NCBI GenBank assembly: GCA_023663345.1
Contig: JAMPHR010000003.1
Span: 70,686 to 134,685, forward strand
Origin: Paenibacillus sp.
Lineage (GTDB): Bacteria; Bacteroidota; Bacteroidia; Bacteroidales; Muribaculaceae
DNA length: 64,000 nt
Direction of reading: 5' to 3'
The notes beneath the pieces are model-generated. The model saw only the letters and a list, made by a program, of their open reading frames with translations, did no database searches and was not told where the DNA came from. This document shows positions 42,425-50,900 of the stretch, piece after piece (within the stretch, counting starts at the first letter, position 1; every line of letters begins with the position of its first letter). The position numbers and the translations under genes are program-made.

Positions 42425-44431
42425 CTACTTAGAGGATACGACCTCTTGTTTTTTATGGCCGGTGGCCCTGGCTATGGCTTCATATATGCCCTTGCAGTCG
42501 AAACCACACAAGTGGTGTAATTGTTCGGGAGTTCCCTGAGGAATAAAGCGGTCGGGCACACCCATGCGTGTGAGCTGTGGGAGCGTCACGGGGCTTTCGC
42601 CGGCGCGGGCGGCGGCATACTCGGCCATCCATTCGAGCACGGCCGATCCCATGCCTCCGTTGACGGTGCCGTCCTCGATGGTGATCACTGGGCAGCCTTT
42701 CTCCATCACTTCGGTGAGTATGGAGTCGTCGAGAGGCTTCACGAAGCGCATGTCGTAGTGGGCCACGGTGATTCCGAGCTCACGTTCGGCCTGCTCTATG
42801 GCCTTGGCCGCATCATCGGCCACCGGGCCAAGGGTGAGTATCGCGAGGTCTGAGCCGTCCTTGAGCCGTTCACCTCGGCCTATGATTACATGTTCGGTGG
42901 TGTCAGTCGGATGCGAGGCCGCACGTCCGCGGGGATAGCGTATGGCCATCGGGCCGGGGACGGTGAGCGAGGTGTACATGAGCCGACGCAGTTCGTCGGC
43001 GTTGCGTGGAGCCGATACGGTCATGCCGGGAATGGAGCGGAGATAGGCTATGTCAAACACTCCGTGATGAGTAGGACCGTCCTCGCCTACAAGACCGGCG
43101 CGGTCGAGACACAGCGTGACCGGAAGCCCCTCGATGGCAACATCGTGGATGATATGGCTGTAGGCACGCTGGAGGAAGGCGCTGTAGATAGCTACAAACG
43201 GGCGCATACCGTCCTTGGCCAGACCGCCGGCAAATGTCACGGCATGGCCTTCGGAGATGCCTACGTCGAATGTGCGCTCGGGGAATCTGTCCTGGAGCTT
43301 GTTCATCGAGGTGCCCGAGGGCATTGCGGCTGTGATGCCCACCACTTCGGGATGGGTCTCGGCTATCTCCACCAGGGTGGTGCCGAATATGTCCTGATAC
43401 TTGGGCGGTTTCGCAGGATCCTCCTTCACCCGCTCGCCTGTGCCGGGGTTGAACGGCCCGGGAGCGTGCCAGGTGGTGGGGTCTTTCTCGGCAGGCAGGT
43501 ATCCCTTGCCCTTGACGGTACACAGGTGCAGGATGCGGGGGCCCTTGAAGTCCTTGATGTCGTTTAGCACCTTGACTACGGTGGCCACGTCGTTGCCGTC
43601 AAATGGCCCGAAGTACCTGATGTTGAGCCCCTCGAATATGTTCTGTTCCTGCGATATAAGCGATTTCAGGCTGTTGTTGAACCGCGTGATGCGCCCTTTG
43701 CCCGAATCGGTGATGAGATTGAATTTCCTCAGCACTCCCGCCAGGCTATAGCGCAGGTCGTTGTAGCCCTTGGACGAGGTGAGGTGCGCAAGGTAGGAGT
43801 TGAGCGACCCTACATTGCGGTCGATGGACATGTCGTTGTCGTTGAGGATGATGAGGAGATCGGAATTGGAGTTGGCGGCATTGTTGAGCCCCTCGAAAGC
43901 GAGTCCGCCGCTTATCGAGGCGTCGCCTATCACGGCCACCACGTTGCGGTGGGGCTCATCCTTGTGGAGCGAGGCGGCCACGGCCATGCCGAGTCCGGCC
44001 GAGATGGAGTTGGACGCATGTCCGGCCGTGAAGGTGTCATACTCGCTCTCCTTGGGCGACGGGAAGCCCGATACCCCTTTGAGGGTACGCAGGGTGTCGA
44101 AGTCCTTGCGCCGTCCGGTGAGTATCTTGTGTCCGTAGGCCTGGTGTCCCACATCCCACACTATGCGGTCGTAGGGGGTGTTGAACACGTAATGCAGGGC
44201 TACGGTGAGCTCTACCGAGCCCATCGACGAGGCGAAATGTCCGGGGTGGGAGGAGAGGGAATCGATGAGGAAGGAGCGTAGCTCGGCGCACACCTGCGGC
44301 AACCTCTCGACGGGGAGCCGACGCAGGTCGGCCGGCGAATCGATGGTGTCAAGCAACGGCGTGATGGGCTTGCTGTAGCCCGTGTCCGCTCCACGTGATG
44401 CGGAGTCAGCGTTCATCTTTTCCTTTTCCAT
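42425..44431 (-). CDS. dxs: 1-deoxy-D-xylulose-5-phosphate synthase
   Basis: 668-aa thiamine-diphosphate enzyme that joins pyruvate and glyceraldehyde-3-phosphate, the entry to MEP isoprenoid synthesis. Marks: [38 protein letters not shown], the ThDP motif [18 protein letters not shown] ending in NDNDMSID, and the transketolase-like pyrimidine domain with [19 protein letters not shown]. The ATG at 44431 overlaps the small upstream gene by 26 bp; Met6 (44416) is an alternative that still overlaps. Operon with trkA-trkH downstream. Confidence 0.96.
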   Translation of the reverse strand: MEKEKMNADSASRGADTGYSKPITPLLDTIDSPADLRRLPVERLPQVCAELRSFLIDSLSSHPGHFASSMGSVELTVALHYVFNTPYDRIVWDVGHQAYGHKILTGRRKDFDTLRTLKGVSGFPSPKESEYDTFTAGHASNSISAGLGMAVAASLHKDEPHRNVVAVIGDASISGGLAFEGLNNAANSNSDLLIILNDNDMSIDRNVGSLNSYLAHLTSSKGYNDLRYSLAGVLRKFNLITDSGKGRITRFNNSLKSLISQEQNIFEGLNIRYFGPFDGNDVATVVKVLNDIKDFKGPRILHLCTVKGKGYLPAEKDPTTWHAPGPFNPGTGERVKEDPAKPPKYQDIFGTTLVEIAETHPEVVGITAAMPSGTSMNKLQDRFPERTFDVGISEGHAVTFAGGLAKDGMRPFVAIYSAFLQRAYSHIIHDVAIEGLPVTLCLDRAGLVGEDGPTHHGVFDIAYLRSIPGMTVSAPRNADELRRLMYTSLTVPGPMAIRYPRGRAASHPTDTTEHVIIGRGERLKDGSDLAILTLGPVADDAAKAIEQAERELGITVAHYDMRFVKPLDDSILTEVMEKGCPVITIEDGTVNGGMGSAVLEWMAEYAAARAGESPVTLPQLTRMGVPDRFIPQGTPEQLHHLCGFDCKGIYEAIARATGHKKQEVVSSK

Positions 44432-44594
44432 TCTTTACGTATTTCTTATACAGAGGTGCCCACACCACTATGCCTGATGCGACTATGACAAACAACACCC
44501 ATAGCGTGAACGGCTGGGAGGCGATGACCATGTAGCACAGCACAAGCCACAGGATGGCCAGAAATATGAATCGTATTTTATGTGACGGGGACAC
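44406..44594 (-). CDS. small two-span membrane protein upstream of dxs
   Basis: 62-aa protein with GTG start at 44594 ([14 protein letters not shown]). Two hydrophobic spans, ~8-26 ([19 protein letters not shown]) and ~29-48 ([20 protein letters not shown]), and a Lys-rich tail ([14 protein letters not shown]). Unrecognised; it resembles small inner-membrane proteins annotated as hypothetical. Its 3' end overlaps the dxs start by 26 bp, suggesting translational coupling, and no other gene explains this stretch. Confidence 0.6.
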   Translation of the reverse strand: MSPSHKIRFIFLAILWLVLCYMVIASQPFTLWVLFVIVASGIVVWAPLYKKYVKNGKGKDER

Positions 44595-44625
44595 TTTGTT
44601 TTTATTTTTAAGCGGTGCTTAAAAA

Positions 44626-44780
44626 GGTTATCGGGGTTATGAGGTTATAAGGTTAAAAATAGGTGTTCATGTCATAACCTTATAATCTCATAACCTTCAG
44701 ATCCGCCAGGATCTGAATAAGTCACCGGAAGGCATGAGTTAAGATCGGATAACCTTATAAACCCATAACCTTATAACCTT
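44626..44780. repeat. 8-bp-period GGTTATAA repeat blocks in both orientations
   Basis: Forward block of GGTTAT cores at 44626, 44635, 44643 and 44651 (period 8-9). Inverted block of ATAACC-type cores at 44674, 44682 and 44690; a second inverted block at 44749, 44757, 44765 and 44773. The segments 44635-44655 and 44675-44695 form a 21-bp inverted repeat with one mismatch. Two palindromes of the CAGATCC-GGATCTG type (44698-44715 and 44781-44798) follow the inverted blocks, so block plus palindrome is duplicated. It fills the interval between purB and the small membrane gene. Confidence 0.8.
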
Positions 44781-44800
44781 CAGATCCGCAAGGATCTGAA
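44779..44800 (-). terminator. palindrome abutting the purB stop codon
   Basis: TTCAGATCC (44779-44787) pairs with GGATCTGAA (44792-44800), ending one base before the purB TGA. There is no clear T-run. It may act as a weak terminator or mRNA 3'-end stabiliser; a near-identical copy lies at 44696-44717. Confidence 0.5.
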
Positions 44801-46144
44801 TCAATACCCTGTGTAGGAGTGGGGTGAGATGCGGCGCAGCTCGTCCTTCACCTCGGGTGATACGTTGAGAGTTTCGATGAACTCGGCGATGCTCTCGGCG
44901 GTCACGTGGGTATTGGTGCGGGTGAGGGCCTTGAGGGTCTCATAGGGCTTGGGATAACCCTCACGGCGGAGTATTGTCTGTATAGCCTCGGCTACCACGC
45001 TCCAGGTGTTGTCGAGATCGGCGTCGATAGCCTCGCGGTTGAGCAGGAGTTTGCCGAGACCCTTCATGGTCGAAGCGATGGCGATGAGAGTGTTGGCCAA
45101 GGGCACACCGATGTTGCGGAGCACGGTCGAGTCGGTGAGGTCGCGCTGGAGGCGTGACACGGGGAGTTTGCCTGCCAGGTGCTTGAACAGGGCGTTGGCT
45201 ATGCCGATGTTGCCCTCCGAGTTCTCGAAGTCGATGGGGTTCACCTTGTGGGGCATTGCCGATGAACCCACCTCGCCGGCCTTGATCTTCTGCTTGAAGT
45301 ACTCCATGGAGATGTACATCCACATGTCGCGGTCGAGGTCGAGGATGATATCGTTGATGCGGGCCAGTGCATCGAAGAGGGCGGCCAGATTGTCGTAGTT
45401 GGAGATCTGGGTGGTGTACTCTTCGCGCTCTATGCCGAGCTTCTCGCTAAGGAAGCGGGCTCCGAACGCACGCCAGTCAATGCCGGGGAAGGCACAGAGG
45501 TGGGCGTTGAAGTTGCCGGTGGCGCCGCCAAACTTTCCGCTGAACTTCACGGCGTCGAGCATGTCGAGTTGGCGCTGGAGGCGGTAGCTGAACACGCGTA
45601 TCTCCTTGCCCAGACGGGTGGGGGAGGCGGGCTGGCCGTGGGTCTTGGCGAGCATGGGGATGTCATACCACTCGTCGGCGCGAGCCTCGAGGTGCTCGAT
45701 CATCTCCACCAGGCGCGGACGGTACACGTCGCGGATGGCATCGGCTATCGACATGGGCACGGCTGTATTGTTGATGTCCTGGGAGGTGAGGCCAAAGTGA
45801 ATGAACTCCTTGCAGCTCTCCAGACCCAGGGTGTCGAATTTCTCCTTTATGAAATATTCCACGGCCTTGACATCGTGGTTGGTCACGCTCTCGATCTCCT
45901 TGATGCGGGCGGCGTCATTTACGGTGAAATTACGGTAGATGTCGCGCAGGTTGTCAAACAGGCTGTGGTCCACACCTGCAAGCGGACCGAGCGGAAGCTC
46001 GCACAGGGCGATGAAATACTCGATCTCCACTTTCACGCGGTAGCGTATCAGGGCGTATTCCGAGAAATATTCGTCAAGACGTTCGCACTTGTTGCGGTAC
46101 CGCCCGTCGACGGGCGAAATGGCTGTAAGCTCGGTAAGATTCAT
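44801..46144 (-). CDS. purB: adenylosuccinate lyase
   Basis: 447-aa fumarase-superfamily enzyme acting twice in purine synthesis (SAICAR to AICAR; adenylosuccinate to AMP). Marks: TAISPVDGRYRNKCERLDEY, the catalytic-His region LAKTHGQPASPTRLGKE, and the signature loop GSSAMPHKVNPIDFENSEGN near residue 290. The ATG at 46144 (MNLTELTAIS) is used; an upstream in-frame ATG at 46180 would lie within the -7 promoter element. It has its own promoter, and a palindrome directly follows its stop. Confidence 0.96.
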   Translation of the reverse strand: MNLTELTAISPVDGRYRNKCERLDEYFSEYALIRYRVKVEIEYFIALCELPLGPLAGVDHSLFDNLRDIYRNFTVNDAARIKEIESVTNHDVKAVEYFIKEKFDTLGLESCKEFIHFGLTSQDINNTAVPMSIADAIRDVYRPRLVEMIEHLEARADEWYDIPMLAKTHGQPASPTRLGKEIRVFSYRLQRQLDMLDAVKFSGKFGGATGNFNAHLCAFPGIDWRAFGARFLSEKLGIEREEYTTQISNYDNLAALFDALARINDIILDLDRDMWMYISMEYFKQKIKAGEVGSSAMPHKVNPIDFENSEGNIGIANALFKHLAGKLPVSRLQRDLTDSTVLRNIGVPLANTLIAIASTMKGLGKLLLNREAIDADLDNTWSVVAEAIQTILRREGYPKPYETLKALTRTNTHVTAESIAEFIETLNVSPEVKDELRRISPHSYTGY

Positions 46145-46177
46145 TGTATGATGGTGTGTTATTAGAGTTATTTTTTG

Positions 46178-46209
46178 CAAAGGTAATAAAAAGTAGGGAC
46201 ATGAGTAAA
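46178..46209 (-). promoter_or_regulatory. promoter of purB
   Basis: Minus strand TTTA (46206-46209), 20 nt, TACCTTTG (46178-46185). The -7 element is exact, -33 is three of four. Leader of about 27 nt. Confidence 0.7.
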
Positions 46210-46258
46210 ATATCGTTGTGCCCTTTTATGATCCGGGTGTGGAAATAATCTTCTTTAA

Positions 46259-46312
46259 AATGACAGGATATGTTATAAAACATGTTATTTTATTTGGCTG
46301 AATGACAGGATA
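46259..46312 (+). promoter_or_regulatory. repeated candidate operator at the arabinose-operon promoter
   Basis: The 12-mer AATGACAGGATA occurs at 46259-46270 and again at 46301-46312, 42 bp apart (four helical turns). The downstream copy sits between the -33 and -7 elements; the upstream copy is part of an imperfect dyad ATGACA-GGATA-TGTTAT. Binding of a dimeric regulator such as AraR here would block RNA polymerase. The assignment to AraR is inference. Confidence 0.5.
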
Positions 46313-46324
46313 GCCGTAACTTTG
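46293..46324 (+). promoter_or_regulatory. consensus promoter of the arabinose operon
   Basis: TTTG (46293-46296), exactly 20 nt, TAACTTTG (46317-46324): a full Bacteroidetes consensus match. Start near 46331 gives a leader of about 90 nt before the epimerase ATG. Confidence 0.85.
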
Positions 46325-46423
46325 GAACGGCTAATGAGTGTAGTTAATACACTTATCAAGATTGACTACCATAAGGAACACAATACACATTATTATAATA
46401 CAAAAAAGTACACACAATCGACC

Positions 46424-47575
46424 ATGAAGAATCATAGTCTTATGGCACTTGCGGCTCTCGCGACAATGGCGATGGCCTCGTGTTCAGGAAAGCAGGCGCA
46501 AGCCCCGGCCCTGATGGCGGGAATCAATCCCGAGAATTTTGTCGCAGAAGTTGACGGAAAGCCCACCGCCCTGTATTCACTTAAGGGTAGTGACGGCATG
46601 GAAGTAGCCATTACCAATTACGGCGGACGTATCGTGGCCCTCCAGGTGCCAGACCGCGAGGGTAATCTCCGCGACGTGGTGCTGGGTTTCGACAGCATCC
46701 AGTCCTATCTTCCCGAGAATAACAAGACCGACTTCGGCGCAGCCATAGGACGCTATGCCAACCGAATCGGCCAGGGCCACATGGTGATCGACGGCGACAG
46801 CATCCAGCTCCCCGTCAACAATTTCGGCCACACCCTCCACGGTGGTCCCGACGGATGGCAGTACAAGGTGTACACCGCCACCCAGCCCAACGACTCGACC
46901 CTCGTGCTCACCCTCGACTCGCCCGACGGCGACAACGGTTTCCCCGGCAACCTGAAGGCTACCGTGACCTATACCGCTCTTCCCGGCAACAAGCTTGACA
47001 TCGCCTACTCGGCCACTACCGACAAGGCCACGGTGATCAACATGACCAACCACTCCTACTTCAATCTCGGCGGTGACGCTACCAAGCCCATCACCGATAA
47101 TATATTATATGTATATGCTTCGGGCTACACCCCCGTCGATTCCACCTACATGACCACCGGTGAGATTCTGCCCGTGGCCGGCACGCCGATGGATTTCACC
47201 CAGCCACGCAGAGTGGGCGAGGAAATCGACAATTTCGATTTCGAACAGGTGAAGAACGGCAACGGATATGACCACAACTGGGTGCTCGACAGCAAGGGTG
47301 ACATGGACAAGATTGCCGCCACCCTCTTCTCGCCCGAGAGCGGTATCGGCCTGAGCGTCTACACCGACGAGCCCGGTATCCAGGTATATTCAGGCAACTT
47401 CCTTGACGGCACCGTGACCGGCAAGGGCGGCACCGTGTACAACCAGCGCACAGGTATCTGCCTCGAGACACAGCACTATCCCGATTCGCCCAACAAGCCC
47501 GAGTGGCCCTCGGTGATCCTCCGTCCGGGCGAAACCTACAACAGCCACACTGTGTTCTCGTTCTTCGCTCAGTAA
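46424..47575 (+). CDS. aldose 1-epimerase (lipoprotein, GalM family)
   Basis: 383-aa mutarotase. The ATG at 46424 gives a lipoprotein signal (MKNHSLMALAALATMAMASC, lipid Cys at 20), so the enzyme is exported; upstream ATGs lie in the leader. GalM marks: VAITNYGGRIVALQVPDREG, the catalytic-His segments GHTLHGGPDGWQYKVY and NMTNHSYFNLGG, and ICLETQHYPDSPNKPEWPSV with the catalytic Glu near the end. It interconverts alpha and beta anomers of the sugar before uptake. It heads the arabinose gene set, so arabinose is the likely substrate in vivo. Confidence 0.92.
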   Translation: MKNHSLMALAALATMAMASCSGKQAQAPALMAGINPENFVAEVDGKPTALYSLKGSDGMEVAITNYGGRIVALQVPDREGNLRDVVLGFDSIQSYLPENNKTDFGAAIGRYANRIGQGHMVIDGDSIQLPVNNFGHTLHGGPDGWQYKVYTATQPNDSTLVLTLDSPDGDNGFPGNLKATVTYTALPGNKLDIAYSATTDKATVINMTNHSYFNLGGDATKPITDNILYVYASGYTPVDSTYMTTGEILPVAGTPMDFTQPRRVGEEIDNFDFEQVKNGNGYDHNWVLDSKGDMDKIAATLFSPESGIGLSVYTDEPGIQVYSGNFLDGTVTGKGGTVYNQRTGICLETQHYPDSPNKPEWPSVILRPGETYNSHTVFSFFAQ

Positions 47576-47620
47576 AATTATAATCATCATATTTCTTACC
47601 TTAACTACACATTACAAATA

Positions 47621-49324
47621 ATGGCTTCACTTGACTGGATTGTCATTGCTATCTTCTTTGTCGCCCTCATCGGTATTATCGTATGGGTGATGAGGCAGAA
47701 GCAGAACAATGCCGCCGACTACTTCCTTGGCGGCAAGGACGCAACATGGATCGCCATCGGTGCGTCAATATTCGCTTCCAACATCGGTTCTGAACATCTG
47801 ATCGGCCTCGCCGGCTCGGGCGCATCCTCGGGTATGGCTATGGCCCACTGGGAGATCCAGGGCTGGATGATACTTCTTCTCGGCTGGGTGTTCGTGCCCT
47901 TCTACACCCGCTCGATGGTCTACACCATGCCTGAGTTCCTCGAGCGTCGATTCAACCCTCAGTCGCGTACCATCCTCGCCACCATCTCGCTCATCAGCTA
48001 TGTGCTCACCAAGGTGGCCGTAACCGTCTATGCCGGCGGTCTCGTGTTCCAGCAGGTGTTCGGCATCGAGCAGCTGTGGGGCATCGACTTCTTCTGGATC
48101 GCCGCTATCGGCCTCGTGCTCCTCACCGCTCTCTACACCATCTTCGGTGGTATGAAATCGGTTCTCTACACCTCGGTTCTCCAGACTCCTATCCTTCTTC
48201 TCGGCTCGCTCATCATCCTCGTGCTCGGTCTCAAGGAGCTCGGCGGATGGGACGAGATGATGCGCATCTGCTCAAGCGTACAGGTAAATGAGTATGGCGA
48301 CACCATGGTCAATCTGATCCGTGACAACAACGATGCCCAGTATCCCTGGCTCGGCGCACTCATCGGCTCGGCTGTGATCGGTTTCTGGTACTGGTGTACC
48401 GACCAGTTCATCGTGCAGCGTGTGCTCTCGGGCAAGGATGAGAAGGAGGCCCGCCGTGGTACCATCTTCGGCGCTTACCTCAAGCTTCTCCCCGTGTTCC
48501 TGTTCCTTATCCCCGGTATGATCGCGTTTGCCATCCATCAGAACGCAATCGCCGCCGGTGGCGAAGGCTTCCTCCCCATGCTTGCCAACGGCAATGTTAA
48601 CTCTGACGCCGCATTCCCCACACTTGTAGCCAAACTGCTCCCCGCCGGAGTGAAGGGTCTCATCGTGTGTGGTATCCTCGCCGCCCTCATGTCGTCGCTG
48701 GCCTCGCTGTTCAACTCGTCGGCAGCCCTCTTCACCATCGACTTCTACCAGCGTTACAAACCCGATACCGATCCTAAGAAACTCGTCCGCATCGGCCAGG
48801 CCGCTACCGTGGTGATCGTGATCCTCGGTATCCTCTGGATCCCCGTGATGCGTTCGGTGGGCGATGTGCTCTATCTCTATCTCCAGGATGTGCAGTCAGT
48901 GCTCGCTCCCGGTATCGCCGCGGCGTTCCTCATCGGTATCCTGTGGAAGCGTGCTACCGCCATGGGTGGTATGTGGGCGCTTCTGTCAGGCCTCATCATC
49001 GGTCTGACCCGTCTCGGAGCCAAGGTTTACTACAGCAATGCCGACGTGATCCCCGGCAGTGAAGGCTCGATGTTCCAGTATCTGTTCTACGACTGCAACT
49101 GGCTCTTCTTCTGTGGCTGGATGCTCGTGTTCTGCCTCGCAGTGGGCGTGATCGTATCGCTCTGTACCAAGGCTCCCGATCCTGCCAAGATACAGGGTCT
49201 GGTGTTCGGCACCTCAACTCCCGAGCAGATTGCCGCTACCCGCGCAAGCTGGAACGCATGGGATGTTGTCAACTCGGTGATCATCCTCGGTATCACAGTA
49301 GCATTCTATATCTACTTCTGGTAA
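47621..49324 (+). CDS. Na+/sugar symporter (SSS family, SGLT-like), probable arabinose transporter
   Basis: 567-aa inner-membrane symporter with about 14 spans. SGLT-type marks: DYFLGGKDATWIAIGASIFA followed by SNIGSEHLIGLAGSGA (Na+-site and sugar-site region), PEFLERRFNPQSRTILA, and LAALMSSLASLFNSSAALF. It resembles the vibrio galactose and human glucose symporters. Located between the epimerase and araR with short gaps (45 and 4 nt), it is most likely the L-arabinose importer; substrate is inferred from context. Confidence 0.92.
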   Translation: MASLDWIVIAIFFVALIGIIVWVMRQKQNNAADYFLGGKDATWIAIGASIFASNIGSEHLIGLAGSGASSGMAMAHWEIQGWMILLLGWVFVPFYTRSMVYTMPEFLERRFNPQSRTILATISLISYVLTKVAVTVYAGGLVFQQVFGIEQLWGIDFFWIAAIGLVLLTALYTIFGGMKSVLYTSVLQTPILLLGSLIILVLGLKELGGWDEMMRICSSVQVNEYGDTMVNLIRDNNDAQYPWLGALIGSAVIGFWYWCTDQFIVQRVLSGKDEKEARRGTIFGAYLKLLPVFLFLIPGMIAFAIHQNAIAAGGEGFLPMLANGNVNSDAAFPTLVAKLLPAGVKGLIVCGILAALMSSLASLFNSSAALFTIDFYQRYKPDTDPKKLVRIGQAATVVIVILGILWIPVMRSVGDVLYLYLQDVQSVLAPGIAAAFLIGILWKRATAMGGMWALLSGLIIGLTRLGAKVYYSNADVIPGSEGSMFQYLFYDCNWLFFCGWMLVFCLAVGVIVSLCTKAPDPAKIQGLVFGTSTPEQIAATRASWNAWDVVNSVIILGITVAFYIYFW

Positions 49325-49328
49325 ACCG

Positions 49329-50003
49329 ATGGCTTTCTATAGCGAAAATCCAAGGTTTTACGTAGCAGTCGACTGTATAATTTTCGGCTTGGTGGACGGG
49401 AAGTTGTGTCTTCTCCTCACCAAGCGGAAATTCGAGCCGGAGAAGGACAAATGGTCCGTAATGGGAGGATTTGTCCAGAACAACGAAAGTGCCGACGATG
49501 CCGCCAGGCGTGTGCTCAGCCAGCTCACCGGTCTGAAAAATGTGTATATGGAACAGGTCCAGGCCTTCAGCTCGGTGCATCGCGATCCGGGCGAGAGGGT
49601 GATCTCGATAGCCTACTACGCATTGCTCGGTCCCGAGGAGTACGATGTGGATCTGCTCGACCAGCACAGCGCCCTGTGGGTGCGGTTGGAGGAGATTCCC
49701 CATCTGGGATTCGACCACCCGCTCATGGTGGAGCGTGCGCTCGACAAGATACGCGGCAAGCTCACGACCGAACCGATAGGCTTCAAGCTCCTGCCCGAGC
49801 TGTTCACTCTCTTCCAGATGCAGACGCTTTTCGAGACCATACTCGGATCGAGTATCGACAAGCGCAATTTCCGCAAGCGTGTGATCGATACAGGGTGTGT
49901 GGTAAAGACCGATCTTATCGACAAGACCGGTTCGCGTCGCGGAGCATCGCTATACAGGTTTGATGCCAGAAAGTACAACTCACTCACGAAATTTAAAATC
50001 TGA
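49329..50003 (+). CDS. araR: AraR, Nudix-domain transcriptional regulator of arabinose use
   Basis: 224-aa regulator. Residues ~8-150 form a Nudix fold, but the Nudix box is degenerate (GGFVQNNESADDAARRVLSQ where REXXEE is expected), so hydrolysis is not expected and the domain should sense a sugar. The C-terminal ~70 residues form a winged helix (QTLFETILGSSIDKRNFRKR). This is the plan of the Bacteroides AraR family, which binds DNA upstream of arabinose genes and is released by L-arabinose. It lies inside the operon it should control, 4 nt after the transporter and 70 nt before araD. Confidence 0.9.
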   Translation: MAFYSENPRFYVAVDCIIFGLVDGKLCLLLTKRKFEPEKDKWSVMGGFVQNNESADDAARRVLSQLTGLKNVYMEQVQAFSSVHRDPGERVISIAYYALLGPEEYDVDLLDQHSALWVRLEEIPHLGFDHPLMVERALDKIRGKLTTEPIGFKLLPELFTLFQMQTLFETILGSSIDKRNFRKRVIDTGCVVKTDLIDKTGSRRGASLYRFDARKYNSLTKFKI

Positions 50004-50010
50004 CCGCGCC

Positions 50011-50044
50011 CGTCGCTCCCCCTGATTGACCAGGGGAGCCGACG
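50011..50044 (+). other. intercistronic hairpin between araR and araD
   Basis: CGTCGCTCCCCCTG (50011-50024) pairs imperfectly with CAGGGGAGCCGACG (50031-50044). There is no T-run. It may be a processing or stability element that sets araR against araDAB levels. Confidence 0.5.
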
Positions 50045-50073
50045 GTGAACGGTAGCATTATCAAATAACAATT

Positions 50074-50760
50074 ATGCTCGAAGAACTCAAAGAAAAAGTA
50101 TATCGTGCCAATATCGAGCTCGTGGAACACGGCCTCGTTATCTTCACCTGGGGCAACGTGTCGGGTATCGACCGCGAGAAAGGTCTCATGGTGATCAAGC
50201 CCAGCGGTGTCGATTATGACGTGATGACCCCCGATGACATGGTGGTCGTTGACCTCGCTACAGGCGAGAAGGTGGAAGGCAAGCTGAAACCGTCGTCCGA
50301 CACTCCTACCCATCTGGTGCTTTACCGTGCTTTCCCCGAAATCGGCGGCGTGGTACACACTCATTCCACCTACGCCACAGCCTGGGCCCAGGCCGGTATC
50401 GATCTGCCCAACATCGGCACAACTCATGCCGATTATTTCTACAAGGCTATCCCTTGCACTCCCGATATGACCGAGGCCGAGGTGATGAACGATTACGAGC
50501 TGGAGACCGGCAATGTGATCGTGAAGCGTTTCGAGGGAATGAACCCCATGCACACCCCGGGTGTTCTTGTTAAGAACCATGGTCCGTTTGCTTGGGGCAA
50601 GGATCCCCATGACGCAGTGCACAACGCAGTGGTGATGGAACAGGTGGCCAAGATGGCTTTCGTGGCCTATCAGGTGAACCCTGCTCTCACCATGAATCAG
50701 CTCCTTATCGAGAAGCACTTCAACCGTAAGCACGGCCCCGGTGCCTACTACGGCCAGTGA
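50074..50760 (+). CDS. araD: L-ribulose-5-phosphate 4-epimerase
   Basis: 228-aa class II aldolase-family enzyme converting L-ribulose-5-phosphate to D-xylulose-5-phosphate with zinc. Marks: [48 protein letters not shown], zinc ligands in [30 protein letters not shown], and [20 protein letters not shown]. The length matches AraD. It feeds arabinose carbon into the pentose phosphate pathway. Followed by a hairpin, an 8-bp repeat array and araA. Confidence 0.95.
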   Translation: MLEELKEKVYRANIELVEHGLVIFTWGNVSGIDREKGLMVIKPSGVDYDVMTPDDMVVVDLATGEKVEGKLKPSSDTPTHLVLYRAFPEIGGVVHTHSTYATAWAQAGIDLPNIGTTHADYFYKAIPCTPDMTEAEVMNDYELETGNVIVKRFEGMNPMHTPGVLVKNHGPFAWGKDPHDAVHNAVVMEQVAKMAFVAYQVNPALTMNQLLIEKHFNRKHGPGAYYGQ

Positions 50761-50764
50761 TTAT

Positions 50765-50786
50765 CCTGATTTCTGGCGAAATCAGG
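50765..50786 (+). terminator. hairpin after araD
   Basis: CCTGATTT (50765-50772) pairs perfectly with AAATCAGG (50779-50786). There is no T-run, so it is more likely an mRNA processing or stabilising element. It directly precedes the octamer array. Confidence 0.45.
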
Positions 50787-50787
50787 A

Positions 50788-50843
50788 GGTTATGGGGTTA
50801 TGGGGTTATAGGTTTATGAGTTTATAGGTTTATAAGTTTATAA
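50788..50843 (+). repeat. array of seven 8-bp tandem units between araD and araA
   Basis: Exactly 7 x 8 bp: GGTTATGG twice, GGTTATAG, GTTTATGA, GTTTATAG, GTTTATAA twice. Consensus G-G/T-TTAT-A/G-A/G. The same unit type occurs at 18270-18301 and 18690-18721; 50818-50840 is identical to 18268-18290. Confidence 0.85.
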
Positions 50844-50900
50844 CCGGGACCCTTGATATAATCTAACAATAAAAATTCAATACTTAATACCAAAAGCAAT

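Noticed and set aside
50788-50843. CRISPR-like array
   Set aside because: Units are 8 bp in direct tandem with no spacers and no cas genes in the window, so it is a simple tandem repeat.
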